From Cylindrotheca closterium (Eukaryota > Bacillariophyta > Bacillariophyceae > Bacillariales > Bacillariaceae), in assembly GCA_933822405.4 (NCBI GenBank), contig CAKOGP040001786.1, positions 1 through 18,576 on the forward strand: a DNA stretch of 18,576 nucleotides. The letters run 5' to 3'. This document shows positions 16,302 to 18,576 of this stretch, in pieces. Made by a program: the position numbers and the translations under genes. Under the pieces are notes generated by a model that worked only from the letters and a program-made list of their open reading frames with translations, did no database searches and was not told the origin of the DNA. Within the stretch, counting starts at the first letter, position 1. Each line of letters begins with the position of its first letter.

Positions 16302-17435
16302 CTAGAGTATCCAACTGCCGGAGAAGAAGTAATTGTGTGTCTTCTTTGGAGTTGGTCTTGTCGACTTGCCTTTCAATGTAGATGCGTCAGGTCCAAAGAT
16401 TGCTTCGGCATGATTGATTGCTTCTTCAGTGATAGGACAGTTCTTCATGAGACCAGATCGGATCGCATACTTCAGACTTTTGGTGCTTGGAGCATTGAGT
16501 ATGTGCATCGTACTTCTCGCTTCCATCGCAGCCTTGACTTGTCTTGGAGTGAATTCTTCCTTGTTCTTTCAAACAGTTGCCATCTTCAAGGTCATCCCAA
16601 GTCCAGCATATCCATTCTGTCTGTTTGAAGAAAGTTCGAAATGGGGTTGTTTATTTATGTTGCTTAACTGGCAACAATACATCGCACTTGTCTCTTTGGC
16701 ACCTGGTTTGACATTCGCTCCAAGTTGCTCCAACACATATACACCCTTGCAATTCACAAATCGCATCTTTCTGTCTCCATCGCAATCCACAACAAAGGCA
16801 TTGTCAACATCAGTATCCATGGTAATGCAGTATCCCGCAGCAATCATCTCGCGCATAGCAAGTACATTGGTAATTCCGTCTTCATCATAATAGAATGGAG
16901 GCGGAAATCTTCCTAGAAACCCTTCTTCATCAAGAACTCTGCTGCCCACGTTAGTATGCATATCAAGTTCTTTCTCAGCTTGACGTAGTCCATGCATGAG
17001 CTCACCATTACAAATGGTGGTGTTGGTGCAACCACTGTCCATGATAACGTGATCAAGCAAACCAAATGGATATCTTTCTTTTCTGCGGCTTTGAATAAAC
17101 TGCATACCTTGATCTGCTTCAGTAGCAAGATCTGGGAAGTCTTCACTTTCACTAGCATAGTGCCAGTCGGATTGAAGTTCGACATTAGTCGTTCCAGTAG
17201 GACATGGAATAAGATAGACATCATTGCCATTCTCATCCTTTCCCTTGACAGCATGGTGAAAGACATTTGACATATCAAAATAGCCAGTCTTCACGACCTG
17301 CGGAGTTTGAGATCGACGACATCTGATCTCGTCATAATGTTGTTGTTGAAGTGGTAGCCAAGACGAGGCTATGCGCCCCTCCAAAAGGCCTTGAGACCTA
17401 ATCACCTGTTGAGCCAAGAAGGCCGGCCGAACCAA
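16302..17435 (-). pseudogene. Copia element B: retropepsin and GAG-pre-integrase, truncated
   Basis: The frame is open upstream to 17435 with only a TTG there; the first Met is at 17273, so the 5' part is probably missing. The protease has IMDSGCTN (catalytic Asp), then MHTNVGSRV, ITNVLAMREMI, GYCITMDT and CKGVYVLEQ, the layout of copia retropepsins. A TGA at 16571-16569 after KMATV interrupts the frame, which continues with KNKEEFTPRQ, ARSTMHILNAPSTKSL and NHAEAIFGPDASTLKGK, typical of the pre-integrase segment. After KKTHNYFF the match to integrase ends and a TAG follows (16304-16302). The remainder up to the LTR at 16288 is about 13 bp. Integrase, RT and RNase H are deleted. Confidence 0.8.
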
Positions 17436-17723
17436 AGGAGAGATGGTCCAAAGAGAGTGCGAAGTAGACCAACTTTTTGCGGGACCTTATAGGCCCCAAA
17501 TTCACCCCGCCACGTCGCTGGAGAAGTCTTGAGCAACTTCTGTTCATGATACAGATGCCTCACATGGTTCAAACTTGTTGTTGACTCACCGCTTCACAGT
17601 ACTTGACCTTTACAGCCGAATATTTCAACGGCAATCGAATGCCCACAGAGTAGCATATTAACGATTAATGTCTCAGTTATTATTATTAATCACATCCATG
17701 TGAATCTTTAACATCATATCTTG
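17436..17723. other. 288-bp stretch without recognisable features
   Basis: It lies between the 5' end of the element B remnant and an LTR scrap, where gag of element B would be expected. I see no gag-like frame, only short chance ORFs and an AT-rich patch (TTATTATTATTAATC) near 17680. Confidence 0.4.
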
Positions 17724-17812
17724 TGCTTTGGGACATCTTGTATTATTCCCTACTGTATTGTACACAACATCCATATTCCTCTTGTGTAGGGTCGTTCCCT
17801 TTTCATGTGGAT
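17724..17812 (-). repeat. Copia LTR fragment, about 89 bp
   Basis: Matches the internal LTR segment at about 14205-14292 and 16069-16157 (TTTGGGACATCTTG, TATTATTCCCTACTG, CCCTTTTCATGTGGA). It has the same orientation as elements A and B, so it may be what is left of the 5' LTR of element B. It joins an oppositely oriented integrase copy at 17812. Confidence 0.75.
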
Positions 17813-18512
17813 TCATGTCAAGAGGATCAAGTGTGATCGGGCATTCATCCCTCTGACTGATGATATGCTAGATGATATGGGTGTTACTATTGACCCGACT
17901 GCAACTGGAGACCACGAACCTACAGCTGAGCGAAACAATAGGACGCTGAAAGAAAGAGTCAGAGTAGCTCTTGCACGATTACCCTACAAAGTGAGGTATT
18001 GAATGTCTTTTCCCAGAAAGACAGTATTTCCTCACATTTCAGTCCGCAGTAAATCATCAATAATGTCAATATCAACTACAAGAGTGACATGGTTGCTGAG
18101 CTTGGACAGTATCTTCATGCAATTGGGACGGATTCCAACACTTCAATGGAACCGCGAAGTATGGTACTATCTGTTACCGACCAAGTAATCCAGAAGGTGT
18201 TACTTTTGTCAAGTTCTTCGATAAGAAGAGAGATTTGGAGACATTTCAAGATGACAATCAAATCGCAGGAGTGGATGACACAGAACAAGGTTACTTAGAA
18301 GAAGCCTTTGATCAGGAGTATGAACCTGAAGATGAAGATGAACGTGATTTCAATCTACGTGGACAATTTGATGATATTGATGACTCCAAAAGAGAAGAGC
18401 TCTTGGCAGATGCAGACAATTATGTCGATGATATGCCAGAACTCACTGTCAGATTCCAAGGAGATGATGACTATGAATCAGATGACGACAATTCGGGTGA
18501 TGATGAAGAAGA
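17812..18512 (+). pseudogene. Inverted copia copy C: integrase end and acidic linker, with multiple deletions
   Basis: It starts abruptly at the second integrase Asp motif (RIKCDRAFIPL) and runs through HEPTAERNNRTLKERVRVAL. Compared with element A it lacks about 40 bp after LPYK, which shifts the frame. It then has a TAA at 18050-18052 where element A has CAA, and a further deletion after SMEPRS. From about 18192 another frame opens: EGVTFVKFFDKKRDLETF, IAGVDDTEQG, then a very acidic tail (EYEPEDEDERD, DNSGDDEED). This is the usual copia integrase-to-RT linker. An LTR follows directly, so RT and RNase H are missing here too. Confidence 0.75.
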
Positions 18513-18576
18513 TGTTGGGATATGACGAAATATGAGTTTTTACGTTCCAAAAGAAACTATTCAAGTACGAGGTTTT
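18513..18576 (+). repeat. Start of a copia LTR, cut by the window edge
   Basis: TGTTGGGATATGACG starts at 18513 and matches the reverse complement of the LTR end at 16288-16228. It is the 3' LTR of the inverted copy C and continues beyond the window. Confidence 0.85.

Noticed and set aside
14747..16571. UGA recoded as an amino acid, because three copia frames are broken only by TGA
   Set aside because: Host genes here end in TGA (kinase, small protein), so TGA is a working stop; C-to-T decay explains the pattern.
16414..17270. Forward ORFs opposite the copia protease (up to 158 codons)
   Set aside because: The minus strand has clear retropepsin and pre-integrase motifs; the forward peptides are hydrophobic chance frames.
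1..18576. CRISPR arrays, tRNA or rRNA genes
   Set aside because: No evenly spaced repeat array, cloverleaf with CCA-proximal acceptor, or rRNA-like segment was seen on reading both strands.

Overview
The window looks like nuclear DNA of a diatom, or at least of a photosynthetic stramenopile. Four lines of evidence point there. Two multi-exon genes and one small gene carry short introns of 75-83 nt with GT-AG ends. The right third is packed with Ty1/copia retrotransposon remnants whose protease, pre-integrase and integrase resemble the CoDi copia families of diatoms. A kinase carries a nitrate/nitrite-sensing (NIT) domain. A small secreted-type protein resembles stramenopile-only hypotheticals. 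The species cannot be named from sequence alone.

Left part (1-6914). A possible gene end on the + strand (2-259) faces a large minus-strand gene (441-6914). What looks at first like two genes, an armadillo-repeat protein and an LRR-CHAT-NTPase protein, is best read as one gene of 2132 residues. A 75-nt intron (4794-4720) joins them exactly in frame. The predicted order is Ser/Pro-rich tail, GAT-like helical bundle, armadillo repeats, leucine-rich repeats, CHAT caspase-like protease with His and Cys in place, then a STAND/NB-ARC-type P-loop NTPase. This is an NLR-like layout with the sensor repeats at the N terminus, and it is the best candidate here for an undescribed system, possibly regulated proteolysis, cell death or immunity.

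Middle part (6915-12766). A 350-bp region, probably a two-way promoter, separates the large gene from a two-exon gene for a 152-residue protein with a signal peptide (7265-7806). Next come two minus-strand genes. One is a three-exon NIT-domain TKL kinase (10413-7931), whose catalytic-loop residues PHNVL lie on a 16-nt micro-exon. The other is a single-exon citramalate synthase, cimA (12766-10838), which would make isoleucine carbon from pyruvate and acetyl-CoA. A nitrate-sensor-like kinase beside an amino-acid synthesis gene is suggestive of nitrogen metabolism, but co-regulation is only an inference.

Right part (12767-18576). After about 640 bp without a clear gene comes a transposase-like ORF (13408-13930) cut off by a copia LTR. 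Then follows a tandem, heavily deleted copia complex on the minus strand: LTR (13931-14415), integrase, gag, LTR (15796-16288), then protease/pre-integrase of a second copy. Further right lie an LTR scrap and an inverted integrase-linker-LTR copy running off the window. Every in-frame stop that I could place in these remnants can be explained by one C-to-T change, which fits decay of cytosine-methylated transposon DNA.
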